Notes: a model not told the origin generated them from the sequence alone. Shown: positions 24,801 through 36,090, numbered from the stretch's first letter. The stretch is 64,000 bases of DNA from Brasenia schreberi (GCA_036023115.1 JAYKKT010000061.1:13785001-13849000); one strand, 5' to 3'. A program made the numbers and translations.

Positions 24801-27800
24801 TGATCTAATACATTCGGATGTATGGGGCCCCGCGCCCGTTGTTTCTAAAGGAGGATTGCAATACTATGTGATTTTTGTGGATGACTTTACTCGTTTTACA
24901 TGGATATCTCTTAAAACACAAATCTGAAGTATTTGAAAAATTTGTAGTATTTTGTAATAGGATCAAAAACCAATTTGGAGCAACCATTAAAATCTTTAGA
25001 TCCGATTTAGGAGGAGAGTACATGTCTAATGAATTTCAAAAATTTATTGAAACTAATGGTATTGTTCATAAAAAATCATGCACTAAAACACTTGAACAAA
25101 ATGGTCTAGCGGAAAGAAAACATAGACATATTATTGAAACTTGTAGAACTATGCTATTGCTAGTAAAGTTCCTAAATTTTTATGGGTCGAAGCTACTCTT
25201 ACCGCAGTATACCTTATAAATAGAATGCCTTCATCTAACCTTGAAAATACTTCACCTTTCGAAAAATTGTACAACATCCCTCCATACTATGAACGACTTA
25301 GAATTTTTGGATGTAGTTGTTTTGTGTATACAGACAAGAATGACAAATTGTCACCTAGAGCTATTGAATGTGTCTTCCTTGGTTATGGCATTGACAAGAA
25401 GGGGTATAGGTGTTTTGATCCCATAGAAGAAAAATTGTATGTGTCCAAGGATGTAAAATTTTTTGAGAATGATATTTATTATGAATCCGAATCCTTGGAA
25501 AATTCTGAACCTATCATTCCTCAAGATTTTTTTGAGCCAGAAGAAGATAATGATTGTGACTCAGTAGATCATCAAGACATTCAAGAAAATTATGTTGAAG
25601 ACAATGACACTTCACACACAACTGTTGATACTCAGTCAATTATCGAACCCTTCCACTCACATTATACAAGACGACCTGGAGAAACCAATGATACCCACAT
25701 AGAACCTGATATTACAAGATTAGAACCCAGGGTTTCAAGACCTCCTCAACGATTTGTGTCCTATGAATCTTTTGAACCACAACAAAGAAATTTGATTGCC
25801 ACCCTTTGTTAAGTTAAGGAACCTAAGTTTTATCATCAAGCTAAAGGTATTCCAGAATGGGAAGATGCTATGAAAGATGAACTCAACGCCCTAGATAAGG
25901 CTCAGACATGGATAGTTGCACCCATACCAAAAGATAAGAAAGTCATTGGATGTTGATGGATATATAAAATCAAAACTCATAGCAATGGTCACATTGAGAG
26001 ATACAAGGCTAGACTAATTGCTAAAGGTTATGCCCAAAAATATGGAATTGACTATGATGAAACTTTTGCTCCAATAGCTAGAATGACCACAATTAGAATT
26101 CTCATAACCATTAGCGCAATTAAGCAATGAAATATATACCAACTTGATGTCAAGAATGTTTTCTTGAACGGTTACTTGAATGAAGAAGTCTACATGAGTC
26201 CTCCAGGTATCAATCTCTCTCCTGGTCATGCTCTTAAATTACGAAAGGCTTTGTATGGTCTGAAACAAGCTCCGAAAGCCTGGTTTGACCGATTTGAAAA
26301 ATTTATACATTTGCATAATTTTGTGACTTGCTATACTGATACTTTATTATATGTACGAAAAACAAAATCTGGTATTGTTATCTTACTTTTGTATATGGAT
26401 GACATGATCATCACAAGAAGTGATGAAGCAAGAATTGCTGAAGTTAAACTTAATCTTCATCACGAATTTCATATGAAAGACTTGGGCTTGCTGAATTACT
26501 TTCTAGGTATTGAGATAACCAAAAATAATTGTTGATACTTTATGTCTCAAACCAAGTTTGCTAAAGATATTATTGAAAGGTCTGGTATTACCGATACTAA
26601 GGTTGTTGACACACCGGAAGTCCTGGGCACCAAACTACGATCCAGTGATGGAGAGAAATTAGAGGATCTCACCCCTTATCGACTGCTCATAGGTGCACTC
26701 ACTTATCTCACCATTATTAGACAAGATATTTCTCATGCAGTACACATAGCAAGTCAATTTCAACAGGCACCCACTTCTGTTTATATGAGTGTTGTCTTGC
26801 GCATCATTCGATATATTAAAAACACTGCCCACAAGGGGGTCCTCTTCACTTCCTCTTCATCTTTTGACTTGTCTATATATACGGATGTTGATTGGGGTGG
26901 AGATGTCAACAATAGACACTCTATGACTAGTTTTTTGTGTTTTTAGGTGAATCTCTTGTTTCTTGGAAGTGCAAAAAATAATAGAAGGTGTCCCTCTCAT
27001 CCACAGAAGCTGAATATCGAGTCATGGCTACAACTGCAATGGAGATTTCTTGGATCACAGCCATTCTAGCAGACATGGGAGTCAATGTCCAGTACAACAC
27101 CCTGCCATCATGTATTGTGACAACAAAAGCGCCATGTACATTGCCTCCAACAACACTTTTCATGAGAAGACAAAGCATATCGAGATGGACTGTTACTTTG
27201 TTCGTGAAGAGTGTCTAAATAAGATCTCACTTTGTTATGTCACATCTGAGATGCAACTCGCAGACTTCTTCATCAAATCCCTTTCAGCTTCTCGATTTTA
27301 GTTTTTACTAGACAAACTTTCAGTGTATACCCCGTAAGTTTGATTGAGGGTGTTAATGTAATAGGGTGCACGGGCCCTGGCCATAGTCACTAGCTGGCCC
27401 TGGCCATAGTCACTAGGGGACCCCAACGGCTACTAGCCGTTGGGAGCACCCCCAATGGCTAGCCAGCACTAGCCTCCTTTGCCCTCTTTTCTCTTCTTTG
27501 TAATACACTTTGTACACAATGTAAAGTCTATAAATACCCCATCAAAATCATGAATAAAGTATGCAGTCTTATACTGCTTTTTGACTTGTTTTGTATGTAC
27601 TTCCACTCTTGTTGATTATTCTTAAAGATCGATATTTGTGATTGAATGCCATTTGACTCTTGGCGACTTGTTGATCTTGATTCGTGCAACATCAACCTTC
27701 GTTCATTGACAAATATTTACAAAGATCCCTACTCTCGAAGTAGTTAGTGTCCTCTTGGAGAAATTGCTTTTGAATCTCCCATTTAACATCTTCAAAAGTG

Positions 27801-30800
27801 TCAATCTTGTAGAGGCCGCCAATTGTACGGGATTGCCAACAGAGCAAAGCATCACCCTTAAGGAACGAGGGTTTAGTCTCAATTCTTTGGTCCTTTTTAC
27901 TCTTTAAGGACTTAATGCACTTATCAACCCGCCACAAGAAGTTCTTAATGTCCTTCTAGTTAAAGGCACCCAAGTAAGCATCAAGCTTTGGGATATTATC
28001 GTCTTAAAGGTGGAGAATGGTGATCCATTAATGATTGCTCAGTTAAGGGTCGCATAATGTGTCTCGGGTAGTGTTATTCGTATCGCGTTTCCCATGATAT
28101 GATATGGTAACCTATATCATAAGATAGAGGTTATCGTGTCGTATCGCATGATACAACACATATCGTATGATACGGGTGATATACTAGGGACTCTTTTGGT
28201 CAAACAGAAACCTGCATTTTTGCGGGTTTCTAAAGTTTGTTCATGGCTCCCCATCGCTGCTGAAGCCTTCCTCCGGTGGCTCTCCTCCTTCTTGGTGTTT
28301 AAGGCTCCCAAAAACGTGCTCTATGGTGTCCGTGCAAGCCTTTTAACTCGGATTATGGTATATTTTGGGTGTTTTTCAAAAATAAATTCTTTGTATTTGT
28401 TATTTTTTAGTGTTATTTGCGTTTTTCTGATTTTGAATGACAAAATATGAAGTTATTAAGTGATTTTTATCCCATTCATGAAGTAGGAGACACTCTATTT
28501 AAGTGTTATGTGAAGATTGGGGATTTATGAAGTGCATTTATTTTTAGGTTTTTGATTGAATTGAAGTACTCAATTGAGATGACAGGAAGGGGTGTTAGGG
28601 ACTCCCAATCTCAGTCTAATGATTCGACATGGCAGTGGGATATAGCAGTTAAGTGTTGAAGATTAAATATCAAATGTTTGTTTTGTAAGAAGGTGGTTAG
28701 TGGTGAAATTTCACGATTGAAACACCACCTACCAGGGATTAGGAAAGAAGTTGCTCCTTGCATGGGCAGAGTTAGAAGTTTGTCAGAAGGCATTAAATGA
28801 CAATGTCTTTAGATGATTGAGAAATACATCGGAAGAGACAATAAAAGGATGATTTAGGGATGTTTGAAGAAGATGATGATGATGCTATTGAATTGATTGA
28901 TAGTATTCCTTTATATGCTAGAACAGAGATTGGTAGTAGTAGTTCTCATCCATCAAACAGGGAAAAGAGAGTTGTTGAAGATTTTACAAGTTAAAGTGGT
29001 AGAATAGGAAGCTCAACAAGGAGTAAAAGAAGAGCTTTTTTTAGCATATATTCATTTTTTCCTCCTAGCACAACACATGGTGCTCAACCTAGAATTCGTG
29101 TTGCTATGGCTTCAGAATAACTACATGATCAGGCAGACCTTGTAGTGGACAAATGATTTTATGATGCATGTATTCTATTTAATGCAGCAAACAATTTTCA
29201 TTTTCAAGCAATAGCATATGCAATTGCTAATATTAGTCGAGGATACAAGATATCCTATTATGAGAAGTTAAGAGGAAAGTTATTAGATAAGATCGCCATT
29301 GAAGTGCAATAATATTGTTTGACTTTAAGAGAGTCATGGAAGGAGATATTATGTATTATCATGGCACACATATGGACAGATAGGCAAGGAAAAACCTTGT
29401 TAAACTTTCTTATCTATTGTCCTAAAGGACTTATGCTTTTGGGATCTCTAGAAATGTCAGAGGAGAGGCGTACTGGAGAGTTCCTAAGACAAGAGTTTGA
29501 TAAGGTGATATGCGAGGTTGGGCTAGAGAATGTAGTCTAATTCATTATAGATAATGCAACTAAGTATAAAATAACTAGGAAAGAGTTAGTAGATACTTAC
29601 TTTCTATTGGACACCATGCCCAACCCATTGTTTAGATTTAATCCTTGAGGATCTTGGTGAGATGAATGAGATAAAGGCAACAACTAAGTGTTGCCAAGAT
29701 ATCACCAAATTTATCTGCAACCATGCCTTTGTATTGTGTATGATAAGGAGATATACAAATCGTGCAGAGCTTCTTCATACAACTGCAACTCGTTTTGCAA
29801 CTAATTTCTTATCTGTACAGAGTATTGTGAGACAGAAGCAAGCCTGAAGAGAATGTTCTCTTCAGATGAGTGACAACAATTTGCAGAGTTGCCTCAAAAT
29901 AAAAGAAATAGAAAGTTGAATGAGATTTTCTCGATAATTTTCAGGAGTACATTTTGGAATGCATGTGTTAGACTATTGAGATTACATGTCCTTTAGTGAA
30001 GGTTTTGAGATTGGCTAATAGCGAGGAAAAACCATCTATGGGCTACCTTTATGAAGCTATGAATAGGTTAAAAGAAGCCATTAGAAATAATTTTAATGGA
30101 AGAAAGAGAGTTTATGTGCTCATGTGGAAAATTATAGATAATAGATGAAATAAACAATTATATTAGCCAATTCATTCAACAACATATTATCTAAACCCAA
30201 CATTCAAATACTCAATAAGCTTCAAAAGGGATGATGAGGTTAATCGAGGCATCATTGATTGTATAGATAGATTAGTCCCTGATGAGAATAGAGCAGATGT
30301 TATACATCGAGAGATCGAGATCTATGATAATGCTCCACTTAATGGGTTTGTCTGTAGTAATTCGCAACCACACTAATATGCACCTCGGTAAATTGTTTAT
30401 TTTCGTATTTAAGTTTCTTAAATCTTATATTATTATGGATTAAGTCCCTAATATTTGTCTTTTTCTACAGATGTTTAGTGGAATAGGTTTGGAAGTGATT
30501 GCCCAAACCTTAGAGATTTTGCAGTAAGAGTTCTGAGCCAAACCTATAGTGCAACGGGTGTTGAAAAGAATTGGAGTGTCTTTGAACACATTCATATAAG
30601 AAAACGCAACAGGTTGGAACGTAAGCGGCTCCATGACTTGGTTTTCATCCGTTGTAACATGTGGTTTCACCAAAGGTAATCTTGTATTAGTTACTACTTA
30701 AAGATTTAATTCAATATTTTGTTTGACTTCAATTGTTAATATTATTTACTAATTACTTATCTTTCTTTCTTGTAGATAATTAAAAAAGGTAAATAGAGAA

Positions 30801-33800
30801 GAAAGTCAATTTGATCCAATAAGTTTGGATAATTTTGATATATTAGAGGAGTGGATTATACAAGATAACGAAGAAAATGCACTCCAAACCAAAGAAGACA
30901 TTGCATGGATTAATTTAGAAGGAGTGCAACAACATCATTAAGGAGATGAAGATTTTGATTTTGAAGCAGAAGGTGGTGAGGATCTTCAGCAAGGAGAAGA
31001 TGAAGATTATTTAGTTGATGATCCTTATTACAATATATAAATGTAAATGTATTTTATTTTTCGATTCAAAATATGTAAGTTTTTTCAATTGTTCAATGGT
31101 GAATTATCAATATGTACTAAACTTTGCATTATATGAATTCTTTGCAATTATCAAAAATTTTAAGACTTTTTTAGATTTTAAAAATATTTTTACTAATTTT
31201 TTAATATTAAAGTACGATACGGTATGCTTGTATCGTGGACCAAAATGATACACGATACGATACGCGTCGAAACACTCGTCTCAGGGGCTTTCGACCTTTC
31301 TTGGATGACTATATTATTTCCTTTATGACAGGTGTTTAGAATGTTCTTGGATGACTATTATTTCCTTCATGACAGGTGTTGTAGAATGAGGTTCTCGACC
31401 TTCTCCCCTAGATTCATTGAGGCTTTATCCTATTTTTCCTTCAAGATATTGATCGCCCCATGCATCAATTGAAATTCCCTTTTCACTAAGTCCTTGATGT
31501 TGAGTATGTATGCCTTCAAGGTTTCTAGGCTTGCATTGTGATTGGCTAGATTTGCTTCTATTTTACATAGCTGACTTTTCATCGTGGCTTTCTCGGCCTA
31601 ACGGTCTCGCCTGCATCCCTTCTTTGTGTCTGTTAGAGCTGGATCTGTGTGATAATTTAAAATGTGATCTCTAACTTTGTTATCATAGAGATGAACTAGA
31701 AAGGGTGTATGGAGGCTATCAGAAATCCCTTGTTACGATGGACCCAGCATTGTAAAGTAAAATAGAGCTAATTAACATTAAGAGGAGGATCATCAGTGCA
31801 GCAGTTAGCCTGCACTAACCATCCTCCTATTAGTGGTATAAACAGAACAGCAAAGTGGAATATTAGTCAGCAACCTGCAACAATACCATCTGACCGTGAA
31901 CAAGGTTATCTAGATGCCCCATAATCCTGTTCACACTACGGTTGTTAAATGTAACTGCAATGGCCGTCACCTTCATGGTGTCTTTCCTATCCAACAACCT
32001 ACATCCTAGTTACCAATCTGTAGAGATCAACCCACAGAGTCAGAAGCTATCTTGATTCCCCAATGAAGTGATTCCTGCTATACACAATGTTGAGATTTGT
32101 CTCTCCAATGAGGGCGACCAATCTGGTGGCTTTTCCCTGTTGTAAAACCAAGCTTTATTCATTCATCAGAATCAGCATACAGACACATAGGGAGGTCGAC
32201 ACAGGGGTCTGATGGCCCCCCTTTCTTTCTTTCTGTTTTTCTCTCTTAGGGTTTCTTAATCAGATTGTGATTCTTATTTAAGTCTCTAATAACTCAAAAG
32301 ACTAAATAGCTCTTACACTAATAACAAATATTAAATCATGCTAAATAAGGACATCAATGATCCAGATTCGAGATCCAAATCTGGATGTCTGTCTTATCAA
32401 TACTCCCCCTCAAGTTGGAAGAAAGATATTGATAACCTCCAACATGACAAGAACATTCACAAAGGCTGGATTTGTTGACTGCTTTTGGAAGAAAATCAGC
32501 ACATTGTTGTTTAGACTAATATAAATCAGCTGAGATCCTTTGTTGGCAACTTTCTCTCGTATAAAGTGACAATCGATTTCAACGTGCTTTGTCCTTCGTG
32601 ATAAACTGGGTTAGATGCAATTTGTATTGTAGCTTTACTGTCATAAAGCAAAATAGTACCATTTATTTTCATATCCAACTTTGTCACGAGAGATTTTAGC
32701 CATAGTCCCTAACATATCCCTTGTGCAATTGGTCTATAATCTGTTTCTCCACTAGATCTTGTCACTACCACTGGTTTCTTGCTCTTCCACGAAACAATAT
32801 TTCCACCAATTAGCGTGACTCTTGGTCCCATGTCATAAGCTCACTTGAAACAAAGAGTACTATGTAGGCTCTTTTATTAGCCCTGAAATATCTCGTTAGA
32901 TGTCTTAATACGTAAATAACTTCAATAATCTTCTAGAATCAGGATTTGTTCTCTGTTGTGCTATATATTTGTCTAAACTGTAACTCAGATTTGTAATTGT
33001 GGTGAGAGATTCTTTTAGTCTCGAAGATATTTGAGATGGCACTGCATACCATCGGTTCTTTGCAATTTTACATTGATGTCTTTAAATTGAATTAGTTTTC
33101 GTTTCTCTTAAATCTTAGATGGTTCACATGCCCTGAACGGTATTTCATGCTTCTTGCGTCATGATTTTTCTTTCCCTGCCGTGCATGTGTACGAAGGTAT
33201 ACAATCCAGAATGGTCAAGTTGGTGTTATGGTCACATACATTTAAGATTTTCTTTTGACATTGGATCATGATCTGGGTGGGTACATTTATTTTGATCATT
33301 TCACTAAACAGATACCCTTTTATTATGTAAAATAATTAAACAAGCTACTTGGAGTTTGTTAGCCCTTAATTTGAAAATGAACCAAGTTGATCTGGTTCTT
33401 TTAGTTTGAGTTATGGCCTTGAGGATGTTAGAAGGACCATCTTGTACCAAGAGTGGTAACCCGTTCCGCTCTAGCTCCTTAAACCTCAACATAATCAATT
33501 AATGTTTAGCTTATATATGTATGTATACTCTTCAATTCCTTACTTTTATCTTTCAATACACTTTGATCGGCGGTAGTGACTAGTAGTTCTGTTCTACAGT
33601 TCAGGTATACATTAATAACCATGAAAACTTAGAGACCACTCTGTCGCAGCGATGAAAGAAAGTATTGCCAATTGCAGCCTTTGTCTGGTCTATGGTCTCT
33701 TCCCTTCTGCTCTCTTGTTACATCCAGAGGATTGATGGATTGCTTGCATTCAGCACGCCATAGTGACCTCTGAAGCGCAACACATAGGACAAAATCCAGT

Positions 33801-34333
33801 GGCCCATTTCAGCTCTGACTAACCAGCGAAGAGCCATCGTCTTCATGGATTCGGTCCACATTTTTGTGAGCTTATTAGCTTATAACCCCAAAAGTATTGA
33901 GCTTTCTATAAAACGAATTGTCATCTCTTTTTCTTCGATACCAAATTGTCTATCCACACGTCTCCTTTTGCTACTTCTGATTCAATTCAATACTGCAACT
34001 CGAAAGAATATGCTTCATTGCGAGTATTATTGAAAAACAGAGAATATTTTGCAGGGAACAGGAAACCTTCTAGAGCTTATGGAGAAGATGAACCTAAAAG
34101 TAGCAGAAGAATACCAAAACTTTGGAGATATTGCTTCCGGATTAAGAGTATTTGTTGAGCAACTAAAAGCGAAAAATGGTAGCTTCGATGAGTATGTGCA
34201 GCAGATAGATTCAATTGAACGACAAGTTACCGAATTTGAGGCTGTGATCTCGATGCTTGATAAGTATGTTCGTTTGCTTGAAATGAAGGCTCGATCTGCA
34301 TGCCAAGATTTGCCTACCAGAATTAACTCTTAA
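21808..34333 (+). CDS. BLOS2: BLOC-1 complex subunit 2 (BLOS2), 2 coding exons
   Basis: Coding exons are 21808-21903 and 34055-34333 (375 nt, 124 aa plus TAA). The splice joins ...VKVELQ directly to [13 protein letters not shown] in phase 0, with donor CAG|GTCTCT and acceptor TTTTGCAG|GG. The joined protein has the BLOC1S2 domain: [28 protein letters not shown], then [17 protein letters not shown] and [13 protein letters not shown], a largely helical/coiled-coil chain. Its length is close to that of plant homologues. In animals and Arabidopsis, BLOS2 acts with BLOS1 in BLOC-1, in endosome-to-vacuole/lysosome sorting; that role is inferred from homology. The ATG at 21808 is preceded in frame only by a non-ATG extension. 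The 12.15-kb intron is unusually large and full of transposons. The non-optimal donor is the only weak point. Confidence 0.92.
21904..22947 (+). other. 5' part of BLOS2 intron
   Basis: T-rich intronic sequence up to the copia LTR, without supported ORFs. The CT-rich run just after the donor is unremarkable. Confidence 0.5.
22948..23168 (+). repeat. Partial 5' LTR of BLOS2-intron copia
   Basis: Matches 27499-27721, including GTAATACACTTTGTACAC, TATA-like TATAAATACCCC, and CGACTTGTTGATCTTGATTC. Sequence to the left (22840-22947) does not resemble the left third of the 3' LTR, so the LTR is truncated or rearranged. Confidence 0.85.
23169..23181 (+). other. Primer-binding site (Met-tRNA type)
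   Basis: TGGTATCAGAGTC directly follows the LTR; it differs by one base from the consensus copia site. Confidence 0.88.
23286..24130 (+). pseudogene. copia gag
   Basis: ATG at 23286, with an early stop after about 19 codons. The main gag reading frame is 23601-23996. An in-frame TGA at 23592-23594 replaces the Trp of the conserved W-EYL motif. A zinc knuckle [14 protein letters not shown] (CX2CX4HX4C) is intact near 24071-24112. Confidence 0.85.
24232..25812 (+). pseudogene. copia protease-integrase region
   Basis: The 24232-24927 frame holds the protease site [13 protein letters not shown], the GAG-pre-integrase motif [15 protein letters not shown] and the start of the integrase core. A frameshift near 24900 moves to 24875-25219 ([28 protein letters not shown]). 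A second near 25200 moves to 25225-25812 (integrase tail, [16 protein letters not shown]). Only two frameshifts separate three long open blocks. Confidence 0.88.
25813..26541 (+). pseudogene. copia reverse transcriptase with YMDD
   Basis: Conserved blocks are [70 protein letters not shown] and LLYMDDMII (catalytic Asp pair retained, near 26395). In-frame TGA codons sit at 25954, 26128 and 26533. The 26128 stop replaces the Trp expected in [12 protein letters not shown]. Confidence 0.9.
26542..27301 (+). pseudogene. copia RNase H
   Basis: From 26542, [22 protein letters not shown]; then the RNase H signature [15 protein letters not shown] and, after frameshifts near 26946 and 27100, [32 protein letters not shown] and [12 protein letters not shown]. 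The C terminus ends at TAG 27299-27301, just before the polypurine tract. Confidence 0.88.
27351..27721 (+). repeat. 3' LTR of BLOS2-intron copia
   Basis: Begins TGTTAATGTAATAGGG directly after the purine tract TTGATTGAGGG and ends ATTTACA (371 bp). The left third holds the repeated words GGCCATAGTCACTAG (twice) and CCAACGGCTA/TAGCCGTTGG inverted pairs. A TATA-like TATAAATACCCC follows. Confidence 0.9.
27722..28068 (-). pseudogene. Ty3/gypsy gag fragment, C-terminal part
   Basis: Minus-strand reading from about 28000 gives [10 protein letters not shown], then [42 protein letters not shown]. This is the retrotransposon gag pattern of chromovirus-like gypsy elements. It is cut by the copia LTR on the left and by the hAT element on the right; the N-terminal half resumes at 31278. 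Confidence 0.75.
28069..31277 (+). mobile_element. hAT transposon (3.2 kb) inside the BLOS2 intron
   Basis: It carries the BED finger, core and C-terminal dimerisation segments of a hAT transposase on the + strand. The ends are TAGTGTTATTCGTATCG and, reverse-complemented on the right, GAGTGTTTCGACGCGTATCG. Flanking 8-bp repeats gtctcggg (28061-28068) and gtctcagg (31278-31285) match at 7 of 8. Both subterminal zones are packed with GTATCG/CGATAC words, typical of transposase binding arrays. Confidence 0.88.
28600..31039 (+). pseudogene. hAT transposase (broken)
   Basis: BED-type finger near 28620-28745 ([26 protein letters not shown]). The DUF659-like core follows at 29150-29600, with [27 protein letters not shown] and [15 protein letters not shown]. 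The hAT C-terminal dimerisation block at 30500-30675 has [19 protein letters not shown], then [16 protein letters not shown]. An acidic tail reaches about 31039. Multiple stops and frameshifts make it inactive. The order matches plant BED-hAT transposases. Confidence 0.85.
31278..31635 (-). pseudogene. Ty3/gypsy gag fragment, N-terminal part
   Basis: Minus strand from about 31590 reads a coiled-coil-like gag start ([21 protein letters not shown], then [31 protein letters not shown]). It is the other half of the gag at 27722-28068, separated by the hAT insertion. A 46-bp direct duplication (31298-31343 / 31344-31389, TTCTTGGATGACTAT...) lies near the hAT end. Confidence 0.65.
31650..32399 (-). 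repeat. Minus-strand copia LTR (about 750 bp)
   Basis: The right edge is set by the minus-strand purine tract CCAACTTGAGGGGGAGTA followed by TTGATAAGACAGACATCC. The left edge at TGATAA (31650) gives matching TGATAA...TTATCA termini. The right edge is firm; the left edge is inferred. Confidence 0.65.
32400..32935 (-). pseudogene. copia RNase H remnant (minus strand)
   Basis: The minus strand reads [14 protein letters not shown] near 32880, [26 protein letters not shown] near 32740-32800, then [20 protein letters not shown] (near 32600-32660). The purine tract and LTR follow. The rest of this element is absent. Confidence 0.8.
32936..34054 (+). other. 3' part of BLOS2 intron
   Basis: No supported coding sequence. 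The short ORFs at 33304-33498 (-) and 33845-34033 (+) lack recognisable motifs. It ends at acceptor ATATTTTGCAG. Confidence 0.5.
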
Positions 34334-35390
34334 ATTGCTGATCAAACCTTATCTTTCTTGTCTAACGCTGTCCAACAGTAATCGTATTTAATGTCAAATG
34401 TATGTCCAGCACCTGTTTAATTGGAGTCCGAGTTAGAGCAAATAAAAGCATCTGTTCCTCTTGCCTGCTGGTTTTGATTCATTTGTGGTCAAGGGGGAAG
34501 ACCATGGTTAAAAAGAGCGCCTGTTTACTTTCATCGGATCGTGTTCAATTTCCTCCACATGCCATCATTTAGGGGTTTCAGTGTAACCTTAAGAAACGAT
34601 GCAATTTTGAATATCAAGTCATACAATCAAGTCTGGCATCTACCAATTTTGTTAGTCGAATCAGACAAAATAGGAACGCTGGAAACAAAACTAAAGAAAT
34701 TCTTTACTTAAAAAGAAAGAATCAATATAAGAAAGGCTCTGAATCCGCTTGAAACGTTGATTTTCTTAATGATCCAATTGGCCTTGTCATTCAATCTTAA
34801 GATTTGTACCATATAAAAACATAAGTCGAACTTTTGTACTAAAATAAAAATATACAAGTTGAAGTGTAAATAATTCCAGAGATGGAGTTATTGCAACATT
34901 CAGTATTTGGGACCTCTGCTTCCTTGCGAGTACAGAAAAGTCGTCCACGAGAGGATGCCTTTGTCTATGATTCGATGCTTCCTATCACACTCTTCCACTC
35001 TGCCGTACTCCTGGTTGCCAAGCAGCAGAACCCTCCAAAACAATATAGTCTTCGTTCTCTAAGCTTATCCACGCGAACATTGACCCTCTCTGTCTGTCTG
35101 TCTGTCTCTCTCACATACGCACGCACACACACGTTAGTCATTTCGACTCCCTCTATTGCATTCTGAATCGTATCAAGTATTCCCTCTATGATGGCAGTTC
35201 TGGTTTGGAAAATTCTCCATTATTAGTACTCCAAGCAGGAGATGGGAAAGGAAAGAGAAACAAACTAGCACGTTCTAAAATGTACAAAGAAGTCATCAAC
35301 TATGGTAAGTTCACGTGGCAAAGCACAACGCGATATATACATTTTGTACTTGCTCACGAATATAACACCATAGTCCTGATAAGAGAAAAG
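34334..35390. other. BLOS2 3' UTR and intergenic DNA
   Basis: AATAAAAG near 34440 is a plausible poly(A) signal about 105 bp after the stop. A 94-codon + strand ORF (34882-35166) has no family I recognise, and its end runs through a TGTC/TCTC/CACA microsatellite (35085-35135), so I do not call it a gene. Confidence 0.45.
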
Positions 35391-36090
35391 ATATGTATCG
35401 ATGCACAGCATGCCCTTGATCAAACTAGCTGTGGGTGGATACAATTTACGTCATGCTTAAGAATCTTTCAGCACGATCAGCTGTGATGGATACTAACGGT
35501 CATCCTTCAATCGGCAAGGCCAGAGAGAAGAATACGAATTTGCGATCTTATACAAAAATCGTGGAAGGGGTCACCCTTGCATGGCCAGTCCCAATCCCAA
35601 ATAAAGGATGGTTGCGATAGGCTTCGGACAACCAACGTAAGACTTTGTAAGACTTATTTACTATAGATTCTACAAATTATGATAGGGGTCCGTGGAAACA
35701 AATAATCCATGTAGCCAACCCCATCTAGAATGAGAAAAAGGCTTAGTTGTTGTTGATACATAAATTGTATAGACCGAGATCAGTTGTGCAGCACAGCATG
35801 ACTTGCTCAAACTAGCTGTCGATAGCTATCAGTTGAAATTATGATAGGGCTCCGTGGAAATAAAGAATCCATGTAGCCGACCCCATATAGTGAGGGAAAA
35901 GGCTTAGTTGTTGTTGTTGATACAAAAATTATAATAGGGCTCATGGAAACAAAGAATCCATGTAGGTGACCCCATCTAGTATCGGAAAAGGCTTAGTTGT
36001 TGTTGATACAGAAATCCTGTAGATCGAGATCAGTTGTGCAGCACGGCATGCCTTGATCAAACTAGATGTGGATAGCAATCAGTTGAAAAA
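35390..36090 (+). repeat. Repeated RTE LINE 3' tails with an interspersed 70-bp unit
   Basis: Three tail copies end at about 35756, 35922 and 36008. Each contains GGAAACAAAGAATCCATGTAG-like sequence, CCGACCCCATCTAG, GGAAAAGGCTTAG, then (TTG)3-4. Between and around them a second unit (GATCAGTTGTGCAGCAC, GATCAAACTAGCTGT) occurs near 35397, 35769 and 36018. The tail matches the 3' end of the RTE LINE at 38715-40200 on the other strand. Confidence 0.7.

Larger units (their letters stand above)
22948..27721 (+). mobile_element. Ty1/copia element in BLOS2 intron
   Basis: Sense-oriented relative to BLOS2. It has a partial 5' LTR, a primer site, gag, zinc knuckle, protease, integrase, RT with YMDD, RNase H and a full 3' LTR, in copia order. 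Protein blocks are closely related to those of the AVT6-intron copia (for example [17 protein letters not shown]). Stops are few but real, and the 5' LTR lacks its first 150 or so bases, so it is not autonomous. No target duplication could be matched. Confidence 0.93.

Noticed and set aside
28117..28311. Small minus-strand ORF at the hAT left end
   Set aside because: Lies within subterminal repeat DNA and lacks family motifs.
34882..35166. 94-codon ORF downstream of BLOS2
   Set aside because: No recognisable domain, ends in a microsatellite, and no splice or promoter support.
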